The notes: generated from the letters alone by a model not told the origin. A DNA stretch of 47,206 nt from Lachnospiraceae bacterium (GCA_022510545.1 JAFLTG010000014.1:1-47206), one strand, 5' to 3'; shown: positions 1-10,861, counted from the first letter of the stretch. Program-made: numbers and translations.

Positions 1-1000
1 TTCCGATATTTTCAGAAGATTTTTCCACCGCAAATCCCATTTCATTCATCTGTTCGGCAACGTCCTGAGTTTCGTTTGCCTGCGTAGTAGCGGTTATGGC
101 AACTTCTTCTATTGCTTTATTTATATCGCCGATTGCCTCATTGATTGCAGCAAAATTTTTCTTGATTGATGCCGAAAAATCTGTCAAGGTATTAGACGAA
201 CCATGTAAACTGTGTGCAATTCCGGTAAATTCACTCATAAGCGAATGAATAGCTCGTGCAATATTACCCACTTCATCTCCTCTTGAGAGCATCTTATCAC
301 TGACGGTAAAATTCAGCTTTCCTTTTGCAACCTCATCCAGATTGTCAATAGATGTCTTGATACTCTTAACAATGCTCTGGACAATAAGTATGGATATAAT
401 CATGCCGACAAGTGCAATTACCACCATAAATATAGCAGTGGATCTTAAGTTTGCTTCATAAATTACACGTGCACTTTCTGCAGAAATACCGGTACAGATA
501 GTTACCTCGTCTCCCGTGCCATAATCAGCAGCCAACTGATAATAAGCATAATATGGTTCACCTTCAACTATTACATTATTCGAAAAATAAGCCCCGACCG
601 ACTTAAGCTGTTGATAAGCCTCATCTGACAACTGTGTTCCCACAGCTCTGGTTCCGTCCTGAGCGAGAACTGTCGTTGCCCTTCTGGTCATACCATAAAA
701 AATTGCAACATCTATGCCGGTATCATGATTATAGGTATCAATAATTGTATTATCTGCTGTCAGATTCAAAGAGCCAAGATACAGATCATCTCCCTCCATA
801 TGGAACGCATCCGTACTTGTAAGGTTAAACATCTCCGTAAGCGCATGGTCGGATATCGCTAATCGCTGCTCCAACATACGTTCCGCCATCAGATTTCCAA
901 CATTCCGAATAGCCAACACGCCAAATATAACAAGGATTATAATTGGTAATGTTACGCATAATAAAATTTTTGTAGTCAAATTCATCTTGATTTTACTCAT
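1..1000 (-). CDS. Methyl-accepting chemotaxis protein, partial (runs off left edge)
   Basis: This is the first 333 residues of a membrane chemoreceptor; the C-terminal signalling tip lies outside the window. Reading from the ATG at 1000 there is a TM helix (about 9-31), an extracellular Cache-type domain (about 40-178) with the segment DVAIFYGMTRRATTV, a second TM helix (187-208), a HAMP region and the start of the coiled-coil signalling domain. The start is supported by GAGAGAGG about 10 bases upstream. It is clearly paralogous to the receptor at 2109-3848, which has [15 protein letters not shown] at the same place, so both probably belong to the single-Cache sCache_3 type. The ligand is unknown. 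A good sigma-A-like promoter lies at 1056-1084. Confidence 0.92.
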   Translation of the reverse strand, partial: MSKIKMNLTTKILLCVTLPIIILVIFGVLAIRNVGNLMAERMLEQRLAISDHALTEMFNLTSTDAFHMEGDDLYLGSLNLTADNTIIDTYNHDTGIDVAIFYGMTRRATTVLAQDGTRAVGTQLSDEAYQQLKSVGAYFSNNVIVEGEPYYAYYQLAADYGTGDEVTICTGISAESARVIYEANLRSTAIFMVVIALVGMIISILIVQSIVKSIKTSIDNLDEVAKGKLNFTVSDKMLSRGDEVGNIARAIHSLMSEFTGIAHSLHGSSNTLTDFSASIKKNFAAINEAIGDINKAIEEVAITATTQANETQDVAEQMNEMGFAVEKSSENIG

Positions 1001-1055
1001 TTTATAAATCTACCTCTCTCCTTTATCATTAGATTATTTAAACTAATCTACAAAT

Positions 1056-1084
1056 ATTATAATCCAATATTCCATAATGTACAA
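1056..1084 (-). promoter_or_regulatory. Sigma-A-like promoter of the left-edge chemoreceptor
   Basis: On the minus strand TTGTAC (1079-1084) is followed after 17 bases by TATAAT (1056-1061). A dyad, AGATTA/TAATCT, sits just downstream at about 1030-1048 and could be an operator. No sigma-D flagellar-type promoter was recognised. Confidence 0.55.
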
Positions 1085-1169
1085 GAAAATTTGTAATTAT
1101 TTATAAGGATTATTTTTATTTTTTCATAATTATAAATACAATCAAGATAGCAAATCCGAATAGCGTCTA

Positions 1170-1198
1170 TTGAAAATGTAGTTGAATTTAATTATAAT
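1170..1198 (+). promoter_or_regulatory. Sigma-A-like promoter of the GNAT gene
   Basis: TTGAAA (1170-1175), a 17-base spacer and a perfect TATAAT (1193-1198), about 60 bases before the ATG at 1261. It is divergent from the chemoreceptor promoter at 1056-1084. Confidence 0.6.
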
Positions 1199-1260
1199 TA
1201 ATGCAAGTTTTTTAAATCTCAAAATATACAAACATTTGCAATACGACTAAGGAGACATTT

Positions 1261-1758
1261 ATGAACGATAAAGTGATAATCAGAGAATATGTTCAAACTG
1301 ATATTAATTATATGATCAACATCTGGAATGAGGTGGTTGAGGAAGGACTTGCATTTCCACAGGAAGAATTTCTGGATGCCGTAACAGGCAAAGAATTTTT
1401 TGATAGTCAGAGCTATTGCGGGGTCGCTGAAAATACTGATACCGGTGAAATCCTGGGTTTGTACATATTGCACCCCAATAATGTTGGAAGATGCGGTCAT
1501 ATCTGTAATTCCAGCTATGCGGTACTTTCTACAAATCGTGGTTTGCATATCGGAGAAAAGCTGGTATCCGACAGCCTGATTCAAGGTAAGAAACTGGGTT
1601 TTAAAATACTGCAGTTTAATGCTGTTGTAGCATCCAATATCCACGCAAGGCATCTGTATGAACGGATTGGATTTAAGCAACTGGGAACGATTCCCGGAGG
1701 ATTCCGGTTAAAAAGCGGCAAGTATGAAGATATCTGCCCCTATTATATCGAACTATAA
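1261..1758 (+). CDS. GNAT-family N-acetyltransferase
   Basis: A 165-residue single-domain protein of normal GNAT length. It starts with a beta-strand and helix containing IIREYVQTDINYMINIWNEV, has the region YAVLSTNRGLHIGEKLV where the acetyl-CoA pyrophosphate loop lies (the usual R/Q-x-x-G-x-G/A is seen as N-R-G-L-H-I-G), and ends with the typical N-x-x-A-R-x-L-Y-E-R-I-G-F element near residues 126-138. The acceptor cannot be told from sequence; resemblance to amino-acid/toxin N-acyltransferases is only general. The start is supported by AAGGAGA eight bases upstream and by its own promoter. It is a single-gene unit ended by the hairpin at 1787-1820. Confidence 0.9.
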   Translation: MNDKVIIREYVQTDINYMINIWNEVVEEGLAFPQEEFLDAVTGKEFFDSQSYCGVAENTDTGEILGLYILHPNNVGRCGHICNSSYAVLSTNRGLHIGEKLVSDSLIQGKKLGFKILQFNAVVASNIHARHLYERIGFKQLGTIPGGFRLKSGKYEDICPYYIEL

Positions 1759-1786
1759 ATTGTGATTGCACAATCCTCCAAAACAC

Positions 1787-1820
1787 AAAAATGACCACCC
1801 CAGCCAGGGTGGTCATTTTT
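1787..1820. terminator. Bidirectional intrinsic terminator
   Basis: A perfect 14-bp stem (AAAAATGACCACCC with its complement) and a six-base loop, with a T run on both strands. It lies between the stop of the acetyltransferase (plus) and the stop of the 82-residue gene (minus, TAA at 1820-1822), so it can end both convergent transcripts. Confidence 0.9.
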
Positions 1821-2068
1821 TACGTTTCTAAAAAAGTCTTCATCACATCAATCCCCGCAGCCATTTTCTTAAGCTGTGGCAATTCCTGATTCATATAATC
1901 CTCCAACTGCTGCACTTCATCTTCACTAAAGCCATCATTATTGGTAATCGTGCAATCGGGAATCTTACCTTCTGCAGTCCTTGTACCATCCGTAAATGAT
2001 ACAAAGGCATATTTCTTACCATCTTTTACGCATATTGGAGAAACAGACATATTTAATTCATTATCCAT
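1820..2068 (-). CDS. Small acidic orphan protein (82 aa)
   Basis: I do not recognise this family. The product is acidic and has no TM segment or signal peptide. The N-terminal half reads like a small beta-sheet (SPICVKDGKKYAFVSFTDGT), followed by a helical part with EDEVQQLEDYMNQELPQLKK. AAAGGAAT before the ATG at 2068 is a reasonable ribosome binding site. It lies 40 bases downstream of the chemoreceptor at 2109 in the same direction and its stop touches a terminator, so it is probably the last gene of that transcript. A link to chemotaxis is only positional. Confidence 0.75.
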   Translation of the reverse strand: MDNELNMSVSPICVKDGKKYAFVSFTDGTRTAEGKIPDCTITNNDGFSEDEVQQLEDYMNQELPQLKKMAAGIDVMKTFLET

Positions 2069-2108
2069 AATTTATTCCTTTTCAATGCCTTACAAAAGGA
2101 GTCATTCA

Positions 2109-3848
2109 TTAAATCTTGAAGAATGCAATATCCTCTCCAAGCTTATCTGAAATATCTTTCAGATCTCTTGCTGCTTCTGCAAGCTGGTTAATGGTAGAGT
2201 TAAGTTCCTGCATAGAAGAATTGGTCTCTTCTGTAGATGCTGCATTCTCTTGAGAAACCGCTGAAAGATTTTCAATTACATCAGTAACCTTAATTCTTGC
2301 TTCATCACATTCCTTAGTCTGTGCGAATATCTTACTGGTCTCTGACATAGATAACTCAATACCCTTGCTTACATCAGCAAATTTCTCTCTTGTCTCATTC
2401 AGCTTATTCTGCTGCTCTGCCATAACTTCGCTGACATCTGCCATAATCTGAACAGAAGCCTCTGAATCTGCTGAAAGCTGATGAATGATATCTTCAATAG
2501 TCTTAGCAGAATTATTGGAGTCTTCAGACAGTTTTGAAATCTGGGATGCAACAACCGCAAATCCACGTCCTGCCTCTCCTGCCCTTGCAGCCTCGATACT
2601 TGCATTCAAAGCAAGCAAGCTGGTTTCGCTGGCAATTGATGTAATAAGATTGACAGCCTCCTGAATCTTTCCAACGGATTCATTGGTAGTATGTACGGAT
2701 TCATCTATCTTCTTGATAGCTTGAATTGTCTTGTCATTTGATTCGCCAAGTTCTCTGATGATTACCTCGGATTCATCATCCGCCTGCTTAATCTTAAGAG
2801 ATACTTCATCCAGCTCTTTCACGCTTTCAACAATGCTTTCAATCATGTTACCGATAGTGGATACCTGCATAGTTGCCGATTCAATCTCTTCTGCCTGTAT
2901 AGTGGCTCCCTTTGAAACCTCTTCTATTGCACGACTGATTTCATCTGTAGTAACACTGGTCTGTGATGCCATAGACTCAAGTGCGTCTCCGGACTGAAGC
3001 AGATTACTGGTTGTTTCCTTAACTCTCGTCATAGTCTCTATAAGTTTCTTTACCAGACCAAACATAGATTGAATCATCTTACCGATTTCATCATTTCTGG
3101 CCAATGCTTTCTGAGTAAATCTGGCGGTTTTCTCATCCTGCTCCGCACGCAACGTTCCGGTTGAAATATTTTTGAGCAGTTCTTCCGCATGAGTGATAAC
3201 CCTCACAATTGCTTTTACCATAAGATAACATATAACTAATGCTACTACCAAAATAAATATGGCGATTCCTACTATTTCAACTATCTTCTGAGTTATAAGT
3301 TTATCAATGTCCTCACTTGGTTCTCCTGCAAACATCATTCCTACAATACTTCCGTCACTGTTCCTTAACGGTTTATAGTAAGCATAATAATTCTTATTAT
3401 TAATTGTAATATTTGTAGCGGTATAATCTTGTCCTTTTTTAAGTACGGCCTCAATTACCGCATCGGAAGCAGTAGTTCCCACTATACGTTCCCTGGTCTG
3501 CGCATCCAGCAGAGAGGTTGCACGTCTGGTATCTCCAAAAAACACGGTAACGTCAGTATCAAAGCCGTCAGTAAAGCTGTCTATTACATCTGTATTGTCA
3601 GTAACAGAATAATCACCTTTAAAAAGATCTTCTCCCTCCAAATGGTAATCTCCTTCATCAATCTCATCATAAGCCGCTATTACGCTCTGGCACAGGTAAT
3701 TCAATGATTTCAAAGCCTCATCCTTCATCGCGGTCTTAAGCACATTGACCGAATAAAAAGAAATTACAGCTCCCAGTATGATCATTGGAATACAGCACAT
3801 AAGTACTATTTTTACTAAAACGCTTACACCTTTTTTCTTATTGTCCAT
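2109..3848 (-). CDS. Methyl-accepting chemotaxis protein with Cache sensor domain
   Basis: A complete 579-residue transmembrane chemoreceptor. Order: TM1 (about 10-33), an extracellular single Cache domain (about 40-180, with [15 protein letters not shown] near 99-113), TM2 (about 190-211), a HAMP linker and a long helical signalling domain. The hairpin tip is plain: [20 protein letters not shown] followed by [10 protein letters not shown], the contact site for CheA and CheW. It should sense a small molecule outside the cell and modulate the histidine kinase. GAGAGGG lies nine bases before the ATG. It is paralogous to the receptor at the left edge, from which it is separated by the acetyltransferase and the 82-aa gene. 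Confidence 0.96.
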   Translation of the reverse strand: MDNKKKGVSVLVKIVLMCCIPMIILGAVISFYSVNVLKTAMKDEALKSLNYLCQSVIAAYDEIDEGDYHLEGEDLFKGDYSVTDNTDVIDSFTDGFDTDVTVFFGDTRRATSLLDAQTRERIVGTTASDAVIEAVLKKGQDYTATNITINNKNYYAYYKPLRNSDGSIVGMMFAGEPSEDIDKLITQKIVEIVGIAIFILVVALVICYLMVKAIVRVITHAEELLKNISTGTLRAEQDEKTARFTQKALARNDEIGKMIQSMFGLVKKLIETMTRVKETTSNLLQSGDALESMASQTSVTTDEISRAIEEVSKGATIQAEEIESATMQVSTIGNMIESIVESVKELDEVSLKIKQADDESEVIIRELGESNDKTIQAIKKIDESVHTTNESVGKIQEAVNLITSIASETSLLALNASIEAARAGEAGRGFAVVASQISKLSEDSNNSAKTIEDIIHQLSADSEASVQIMADVSEVMAEQQNKLNETREKFADVSKGIELSMSETSKIFAQTKECDEARIKVTDVIENLSAVSQENAASTEETNSSMQELNSTINQLAEAARDLKDISDKLGEDIAFFKI

Positions 3849-3969
3849 CGCTTAACCCTCTCATTATTGTATTTTTTATATTCATTGCAAATGCTTTTAT
3901 AACCATCCCATCGCACATATAAATATATAAAATATATTTATATTGTCCTCAAAATACAGCATTCGATTT

Positions 3970-3997
3970 ATTATATCATATATTTTCATAAAAACAA
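3970..3997 (-). promoter_or_regulatory. Possible promoter of the second chemoreceptor
   Basis: On the minus strand TTGTTT (3992-3997) and TATAAT (3970-3975) are 16 bases apart. The -10 is perfect, the -35 weak. It sits in very AT-rich DNA between proA and the receptor, so a chance match is possible. Confidence 0.35.
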
Positions 3998-4027
3998 ATA
4001 TATAAATCAAAAAAAATTAATAAATCT

Positions 4028-5275
4028 TTATGGCCTTATCTGACCGTTTCCAACTATGTTATATTTATAAGTGGTAAGCTCTTTTAAGCCCATAGGTCCT
4101 CTGGCATGAAGCTTCTGGGTACTTATCCCTATTTCAGCCCCAAAACCGAACTCAAATCCGTCGGTAAATCTGGTAGAAGCATTCACATAAACGCAGGCCG
4201 AGTCAATTTTATCTAAAAACATCCGGGCATGTTCGTCATTCTCGGTAATTATTGCATCTGAATGCCTGGTTGTGTAGCGGTTTATATGCTCAATTGCCTC
4301 ATCTATGGATGCTACAGTTTTAATGGAGATTATATAATCCAGATATTCCATTCCATAGTCTTCTTCGGTTGCCTCAACACAGTCCGAAAGTATATTTTTT
4401 ACGCTCTCATCGCCTCTGATTTCCACGTTTTTTTCAGCCAGTGCCTTTCCGATTGCGGGAAGCACTAAGTTAATTATCTTCTCATGAACCACCAGGGACT
4501 CACAGGCATTACATACGCCAATGCGCTGGGTCTTGGCATTCATTACTATCGGAACAACTTTCATAATGTCCGCATCTTCATCAATGTAAATATGGCAGTT
4601 ACCGGTTCCGGTTTCTATAACCGGAATTGTGCTGTTTTCCACAACTGTGCGGATAAGCCCTGCACCGCCCCTTGGAATCAACACATCCACATACTTATTC
4701 ATCTTCATAAACTCATTGGTCACACTTCTGTCAGTATCGGTTATAAGCTGTATAGCGTCTTCGGCAATGCCTTCTTTAGCAAGGGCATCTCTGATAATAT
4801 TGGTTATTGCTATATTGGAATTGATCGCATCCTTGCCGCCTTTTAAAATAACCGCATTACCGGTCTTAAAGCAGAGTCCGAAAGCATCGGCGGTCACATT
4901 GGGTCTTGATTCATAGATTATTCCTACTACTCCGAAAGGCACACGCAGTTTTGTAATTTGAAGTCCGTTTGGTCTGCTAAAACTCTCCAATACCTCTCCC
5001 AGCGGATCTGTCAGTTCTGCAACCTGTTCAAGTCCCTCAGCCATCGCTGCGATCCGCTCATAGTTAAGTTCCAATCTATCCAGTAAACCCTCAGGTATTC
5101 CGTTTTTTTTGCCAATCTCCAAGTCTTTCCTGTTAGCTTCCAGCATTTCCTGCTCTCTTGCAAGAAAGGCCTTGGCCACCGCCTTGAGTGCCTCGTTCTT
5201 TTTTACGGAAGTAAAAGTCTGTAAAGCATATTTAGCTTCCACCGCACGCTTTCCGATTTCATCCAGATTGTACAT
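4028..5275 (-). CDS. proA: Glutamate-5-semialdehyde dehydrogenase (gamma-glutamyl phosphate reductase)
   Basis: Catalyses NADPH-dependent reduction of gamma-glutamyl phosphate to glutamate-5-semialdehyde, step two of proline synthesis, in the cytoplasm. It is recognised by the N-terminal GKRAVEAKYAL region, the segment RVPFGVVGIIYESRPNVTAD, LKGGKDAINSN, LIPRGGAGLI and the active-site Cys in the segment QRIGVCNACESLV. At 415 residues from the ATG at 5275 it has the usual family length. This start is preferred over one nine codons upstream because GGGAG lies six bases before it and it begins one base after the stop of the cyclo-ligase gene. It is the last gene of the run that includes proB. Confidence 0.97.
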   Translation of the reverse strand: MYNLDEIGKRAVEAKYALQTFTSVKKNEALKAVAKAFLAREQEMLEANRKDLEIGKKNGIPEGLLDRLELNYERIAAMAEGLEQVAELTDPLGEVLESFSRPNGLQITKLRVPFGVVGIIYESRPNVTADAFGLCFKTGNAVILKGGKDAINSNIAITNIIRDALAKEGIAEDAIQLITDTDRSVTNEFMKMNKYVDVLIPRGGAGLIRTVVENSTIPVIETGTGNCHIYIDEDADIMKVVPIVMNAKTQRIGVCNACESLVVHEKIINLVLPAIGKALAEKNVEIRGDESVKNILSDCVEATEEDYGMEYLDYIISIKTVASIDEAIEHINRYTTRHSDAIITENDEHARMFLDKIDSACVYVNASTRFTDGFEFGFGAEIGISTQKLHARGPMGLKELTTYKYNIVGNGQIRP

Positions 5276-5276
5276 A

Positions 5277-5948
5277 TTAATCTCCCTTCCCATATATATC
5301 ATTTTCAGTCACTATTACATTAAGACTGATATCATGCGTTTCATATGGCACTTTATCTACAAGCTGACACTCATATGCTAACCCGATTTTATAAAAATCC
5401 ATTCCATTTTCTGACATTCGTGTCAGAAATCTATCATAAAAACCTTTTCCGTAGCCTATCCTGTGGCAATCCATATCAAAAGCCACTCCCGGCATTATAA
5501 CAAGGGGTTTTTTATCCGGCGGATTTTGCGGTATAGCAATAAACAGCTCTTCCGCTTCCGGCTCCCGTATTCCCTTGTAGCCTTCCTTAAGATAGTTAAG
5601 ACTACTTATACGGTAAAAATCCATATCATCTCCCGACACTTTGGGGCAATAGACTTTTTTTCCTTCTAAAAGAGCTCTCTCTATTAATGGTGAAGTTATG
5701 ACCTCACTTTGGTAGTCCACGTAAGTCAGTATCACTTCCGCATCTTTATATGCTCCAATGTCATAAACCGTCTGTAAAATTTTATCACTTTTCTGCTGTC
5801 TTAACAATAACGGCATTGTATTTCTTATCGCAATGATTTCACTTCTTAGTCTTCTTTTCTCTTCTGCCGGATTTCTCTTTTGATTAAGAATAATCTCTTT
5901 ATCAGGCTTTATCTTTTTATCTGAATTATTATTTTCAGGCTTTTTCAT
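5277..5948 (-). CDS. 5-formyltetrahydrofolate cyclo-ligase
   Basis: Converts 5-formyl-THF to 5,10-methenyl-THF using ATP. Family features are EEKRRLRSEIIAIRN near the N-terminus, the middle segment with EPEAEE, and the strongly conserved LVIMPGVAFDMDCHRIGYGKG followed by FYDRFL, which binds substrate and Mg-ATP. The first 35 or so residues are a Lys/Asn-rich extension before the usual domain start. A TTG seven codons upstream (5969) is an alternative start; neither has a strong Shine-Dalgarno, and the gene overlaps the end of the preceding small gene by 14 bases, so translation may be coupled. Together with folD and fhs elsewhere in the window it belongs to one-carbon folate metabolism. Confidence 0.93.
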   Translation of the reverse strand: MKKPENNNSDKKIKPDKEIILNQKRNPAEEKRRLRSEIIAIRNTMPLLLRQQKSDKILQTVYDIGAYKDAEVILTYVDYQSEVITSPLIERALLEGKKVYCPKVSGDDMDFYRISSLNYLKEGYKGIREPEAEELFIAIPQNPPDKKPLVIMPGVAFDMDCHRIGYGKGFYDRFLTRMSENGMDFYKIGLAYECQLVDKVPYETHDISLNVIVTENDIYGKGD

Positions 5949-6180
5949 TTTTACCAAACTTTTCCCCAAGATTTGTAACCGAGCCGTCTTTTTCCACTAT
6001 GGAAATATTGTTAAGCTGCCCGCGAAGATTATTTCTGACATTGGCAGCATAGGCATGACGAAGTCTGTCCTGCTCTTCTTTTTCTGCATCAGTCAAGCCT
6101 TCGGATTGTGATTTATGATACAGCTCGTTAATCCTTTTAATCATTTCATCCATTGTATATTGTTTGTTATCTTCACTCAT
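5935..6180 (-). CDS. DUF896 / YnzC-family small protein
   Basis: An 81-residue cytoplasmic protein of the YnzC type. Typical features are MIKRINELYHKSQSEGLT, then EEQDRLRHAYAANVRNNLRGQ and a short basic/acidic tail. Members form a helical hairpin; B. subtilis YneA-operon relative YnzC is known structurally but the role is not settled. Here it sits between proB and the cyclo-ligase gene, overlapping the latter by 14 bases. AGGCAGGG about 10 bases upstream supports the ATG at 6180. Confidence 0.88.
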   Translation of the reverse strand: MSEDNKQYTMDEMIKRINELYHKSQSEGLTDAEKEEQDRLRHAYAANVRNNLRGQLNNISIVEKDGSVTNLGEKFGKNEKA

Positions 6181-6211
6181 AAAATAACCCTGCCTTTCTT
6201 AAATAAATCCT

Positions 6212-6262
6212 GATTTATAACAATAGAATCACCGCTTCACAAACTTTCTATTATTATAAATC
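6212..6262 (-). other. Long stem-loop beginning at the proB stop codon
   Basis: In minus-strand RNA, the 17 bases at 6262-6246 pair with those at 6228-6212, leaving a 17-base loop. One pair is a U-G wobble; the plus strand would have an A-C mismatch there. The stem includes two bases of the proB TGA. There is no U run after it, so it is not a standard intrinsic terminator. It lies inside the proB to proA gene run. Confidence 0.8.
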
Positions 6263-7121
6263 AACGTACATGCATCTGCTGCACATACAGGGGCAGATCA
6301 AATTGTTCATCAACATTTGCCACAAATAAAGTTCCGATATTTTTTCCATCCAGAATACGACGTATATTCCTGACATCATTACTGTTGGCAATAACCATAT
6401 CAATCCCTACGCTGCTCGCAATCTTCGCTGCCTGAAGCTTCGTATTCATGCCGCCTGTTCCCGAATCGCTTCCGGTAGTTTTTTTACCCATTTCCATCAA
6501 TTCCTGTGTCAGTTCTTCCACTACCTCTATATACCTGGCATCTGGATTATTGTGCGGGTCATCGGTATAGAGTCCATCTATATCGGATAAAAGAAGCAGC
6601 AGATCGGCATCCACCAGTGAAGCCACTATTGCAGAAAGCGTATCATTATCTCCGATTTCAATTTCATGTGTAGCAACGGTATCATTTTCATTTACTATCG
6701 GAATTACACCAAGTTTAAACAGCTCCGCAAAGGTATTGCGTGCATTAAAACGATTAAGGTTATCGACTATGGTATATTTGGTCATTAGAATCTGTGCTGC
6801 CACCTGATTGTATTCGGCAAAGATTTTCTGATATGTCATCATCAGCCTTGCCTGTCCTATTGCCGCATATGCCTGTTTTACAGCAATGGGGTTATCGTCA
6901 GTTTTATCACTTAATTGAACCGCTTTTTTACCTACGGCAATAGCTCCGGATGTCACAAGTACTACATCCTTGCCCTGATTCCTCAGATCACACAGTTCCC
7001 TTACAAGTATATCCAGTTTGGCATAATCCAGATTCCCGGTCTGCGCATGCTGCAGGGACGATGAACCTATTTTCACAACAATACGTTTTTTATCTTTAAG
7101 GCTTTCTCTAAAGTCTGTCAT
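6261..7121 (-). CDS. proB: Glutamate 5-kinase
   Basis: Phosphorylates L-glutamate with ATP, step one of proline synthesis. It is an amino-acid-kinase fold protein: RIVVKIGSSSLQ near residue 14, LVTSGAIAVGKKA near 56, VNENDTVATHEIEIGDNDTL near 140-160, LLLLSDIDGLYTDDP and TGSDSGTGGMNTKLQAA. At 286 residues it stops after the kinase domain and lacks the C-terminal PUA domain of E. coli ProB, as in many clostridial enzymes. The ATG follows the stop of the preceding flavoprotein gene directly, and its GGAGGA site lies in the last codons of that gene, suggesting coupled translation. proA lies two genes further on. Confidence 0.97.
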   Translation of the reverse strand: MTDFRESLKDKKRIVVKIGSSSLQHAQTGNLDYAKLDILVRELCDLRNQGKDVVLVTSGAIAVGKKAVQLSDKTDDNPIAVKQAYAAIGQARLMMTYQKIFAEYNQVAAQILMTKYTIVDNLNRFNARNTFAELFKLGVIPIVNENDTVATHEIEIGDNDTLSAIVASLVDADLLLLLSDIDGLYTDDPHNNPDARYIEVVEELTQELMEMGKKTTGSDSGTGGMNTKLQAAKIASSVGIDMVIANSNDVRNIRRILDGKNIGTLFVANVDEQFDLPLYVQQMHVR

Positions 7122-8819
<1,698 letters not shown>

Positions 8820-8836
8820 TTTTCAGTCATACCTTC

Positions 8837-10111
8837 TTATTGTTTAGTGGCAGCTGTACGCCCTGCAATTGCACCACTGCTCCATGCCCACTGCAGATTA
8901 TAACCTCCGCAGATTCCGTCTATATCCACAATTTCTCCGGCAAAATAAAGATTCGGTATAAGCTTCGACTCCAAATCACCTGTGAGTTCCTCTGCCGGAA
9001 TTCCACCGGCACTAACCTGCGCATTCTCAAATCCGTTTGTTGCGCACACGGAAACAGTAAGCTGTCTATACAAAGATTCAATTTTGCTCCGAACCGCTGC
9101 ATTGACATCCCCTGCCATATCTTGCGGCTTTGCCCCGGCCAGTTTAATAATGAGCTGATTTATTTTTTTATTGGATATACCTGTTAAAAACTGCTCCAGC
9201 GTCTGATGCGGCTGTCTTTTCCATCTTTCTTTCCACAACCGTTTATATTCATCATCTTTATAGTCCGGTAAAAAATCTATATCAACCGTAACTTTTCTTT
9301 TATGTAAAAGCCCGTATGCTGCCAATCTGCTAAACTGGAAAACCGGAATACCGGAGATGCCATAATCTGTAAGCTGCAGCTCGCCCCTTACCGAAGCCTC
9401 TTCTTTTTCGTCAATATAAAGTTTCAGAGCGGCATCCGTACGAACTCCTGCCACGCCTTTAAAAAACGACTCATTACAGCGCAGCTGTACCAGCGCTGGT
9501 ACTGTCTCTGTAATATTATGACCCAAAGAAGCTGCCAACTTATATCCGTTTCCATCGGAGCCGGTCTTAGGTGCCGCCATTCCACCACAGGCAATGATCA
9601 CTGCATCGTAAGATTTATCTTGATTATTATTTGAATCTTCTTTACTGCGTATAACAAATCTCCTGTCTTTAGAATATGCTTTCGCATTAGTCTGGTCTGT
9701 TTTTTTTACCTGTATATTTTCTATAATACTATCCGTATGAACCAATATCCCCTGCTCTTCCAATCCGAAGCGCAGCACATCCAATACCGTAGCCGCCTGT
9801 TCTGACAACGGGTATAGATATCCGCCTTTATTTTTTATAAGCATACCTCGTTGACCAAAGAAGTCAATCGTATCCTGAACATCAAATTTCGAGTAAATTT
9901 CATCATATAAAGCCACAGCGCTGCCATAGTATGCAGTCTTATCCATATTCAGGTTGGAAAAATTACACTTACCGTTTCCGGTAGCAAGAAGCTTTTTACC
10001 AACCCTGCTGTTTCTTTCATATATTTCGACCTGCGCTCCACATAAAGACGCCTGAATCGCCGCCATCATACCGGCTGCTCCGCCACCTATAACTGCAACT
10101 TTCTTATTCAT
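8837..10111 (-). CDS. NAD(P)/FAD-dependent oxidoreductase, HI0933/BaiN-like
   Basis: A 424-residue flavoprotein of the HI0933-like family. It opens with VAVIGGGAAGMMAAIQAS, followed by the family signature ERNSRVGKKLLATGNGKCNFSN, with IIACGGMAAPKTGSDGNGYK in the middle, AQVSAGGIPAEEL, and the C-terminal FAD motif LYFAGEIVDIDGICGGYNLQ WAWSSG. BaiN of bile-acid 7-dehydroxylating clostridia belongs to this family, but most members are of unknown function, so no bile-acid role is claimed. GAGGT lies five bases before the ATG. It is the second of two adjacent, different flavoproteins. Confidence 0.92.
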   Translation of the reverse strand: MNKKVAVIGGGAAGMMAAIQASLCGAQVEIYERNSRVGKKLLATGNGKCNFSNLNMDKTAYYGSAVALYDEIYSKFDVQDTIDFFGQRGMLIKNKGGYLYPLSEQAATVLDVLRFGLEEQGILVHTDSIIENIQVKKTDQTNAKAYSKDRRFVIRSKEDSNNNQDKSYDAVIIACGGMAAPKTGSDGNGYKLAASLGHNITETVPALVQLRCNESFFKGVAGVRTDAALKLYIDEKEEASVRGELQLTDYGISGIPVFQFSRLAAYGLLHKRKVTVDIDFLPDYKDDEYKRLWKERWKRQPHQTLEQFLTGISNKKINQLIIKLAGAKPQDMAGDVNAAVRSKIESLYRQLTVSVCATNGFENAQVSAGGIPAEELTGDLESKLIPNLYFAGEIVDIDGICGGYNLQWAWSSGAIAGRTAATKQ

Positions 10112-10168
10112 CTTACCTCAATCCGGATATAATAAATTAAATTTAAAATATTCTTACATATCATAACA

Positions 10169-10861
10169 CTAACTGGAATAAGACTCAAGAAAATTATATA
10201 GCTCCTGTTCGTTCTCAACATATTTTCCGGCAATTATCTCTTCCTGCAACTGCGAGCTTAGATTTTCCAGTAAAATATCGGTATTCATATATATAGTCCT
10301 CTTGTCCTCTTTGTATACTATAACAAAGTGATCCGCAACCATTAGGTAAAAACCTTCTTCCTCCGGCTCGGGTTCGTAATATTTGCATATAACTACCCTG
10401 TCCTTGGAAAAAGCTGTAAGCTCAATATTAGTAAATCCGTTCTTAAGTTCAGAAAGCGGCGGGTTTTTATTATATTCCTCAAGCTCCTCTAACAGACTGG
10501 ACCTGTCAAGCCCGATGTATTTGACCGGAACAGCTTCTTCACCTTCTTCGATTGTCCCATCGGACAGATTTATTTTGCCTACCAGATAGACCGTATCCGC
10601 AGTAATTACCGGTATTTCTTCCATAGCTGCTTCAATTACACGCTTTTCATCAACTGTATCGGATGAGGTGTCAGAAGAATTTTCTATATCATTCTCTCCA
10701 TTACTGTTTCCATGTACAGTATTATATGTTATTTCGTCTTTTTCTCTCTCATATTTATTTGGGTAAAAAAACTGCTCCGCCTTAAGTGTGGCATAGCTTC
10801 CTGCACCAAACATTAAACCTGCAGTGAGCAAAAAAAGACTGATACGTTTAATAAATTTCAT
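10169..10861 (-). CDS. Membrane-anchored or secreted orphan protein (230 aa)
   Basis: I do not recognise a firm family. Residues 7-27 form a signal-anchor or signal peptide (ISLFLLTAGLMFGAGSYATL). A low-complexity Asn/Ser/Asp-rich linker (about 50-72) leads to a folded C-terminal part with ITADTVYLVGKINLSDGTIE, GFYLMVADHFVIVYKED and a helical end. The last part loosely resembles the BofC C-terminal type of domain, which would fit a sporulation-rich neighbourhood, but this is a weak guess. A candidate promoter (TTGACT, 16 bases, TATTTT) lies in the 93 bases before it. The RBS is weak: AAAGGGAATGGG ends about 10 bases before the ATG. Confidence 0.75.
   Translation of the reverse strand: MKFIKRISLFLLTAGLMFGAGSYATLKAEQFFYPNKYEREKDEITYNTVHGNSNGENDIENSSDTSSDTVDEKRVIEAAMEEIPVITADTVYLVGKINLSDGTIEEGEEAVPVKYIGLDRSSLLEELEEYNKNPPLSELKNGFTNIELTAFSKDRVVICKYYEPEPEEEGFYLMVADHFVIVYKEDKRTIYMNTDILLENLSSQLQEEIIAGKYVENEQELYNFLESYSS

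Noticed and set aside
1219..1680. 153-residue open frame on the minus strand opposite the acetyltransferase
   Set aside because: Antisense to a gene with promoter, RBS and terminator; no RBS or domain of its own.
8837..10111. Bile-acid pathway gene baiN
   Set aside because: Only the broad HI0933 family can be assigned; no other bai genes are near.
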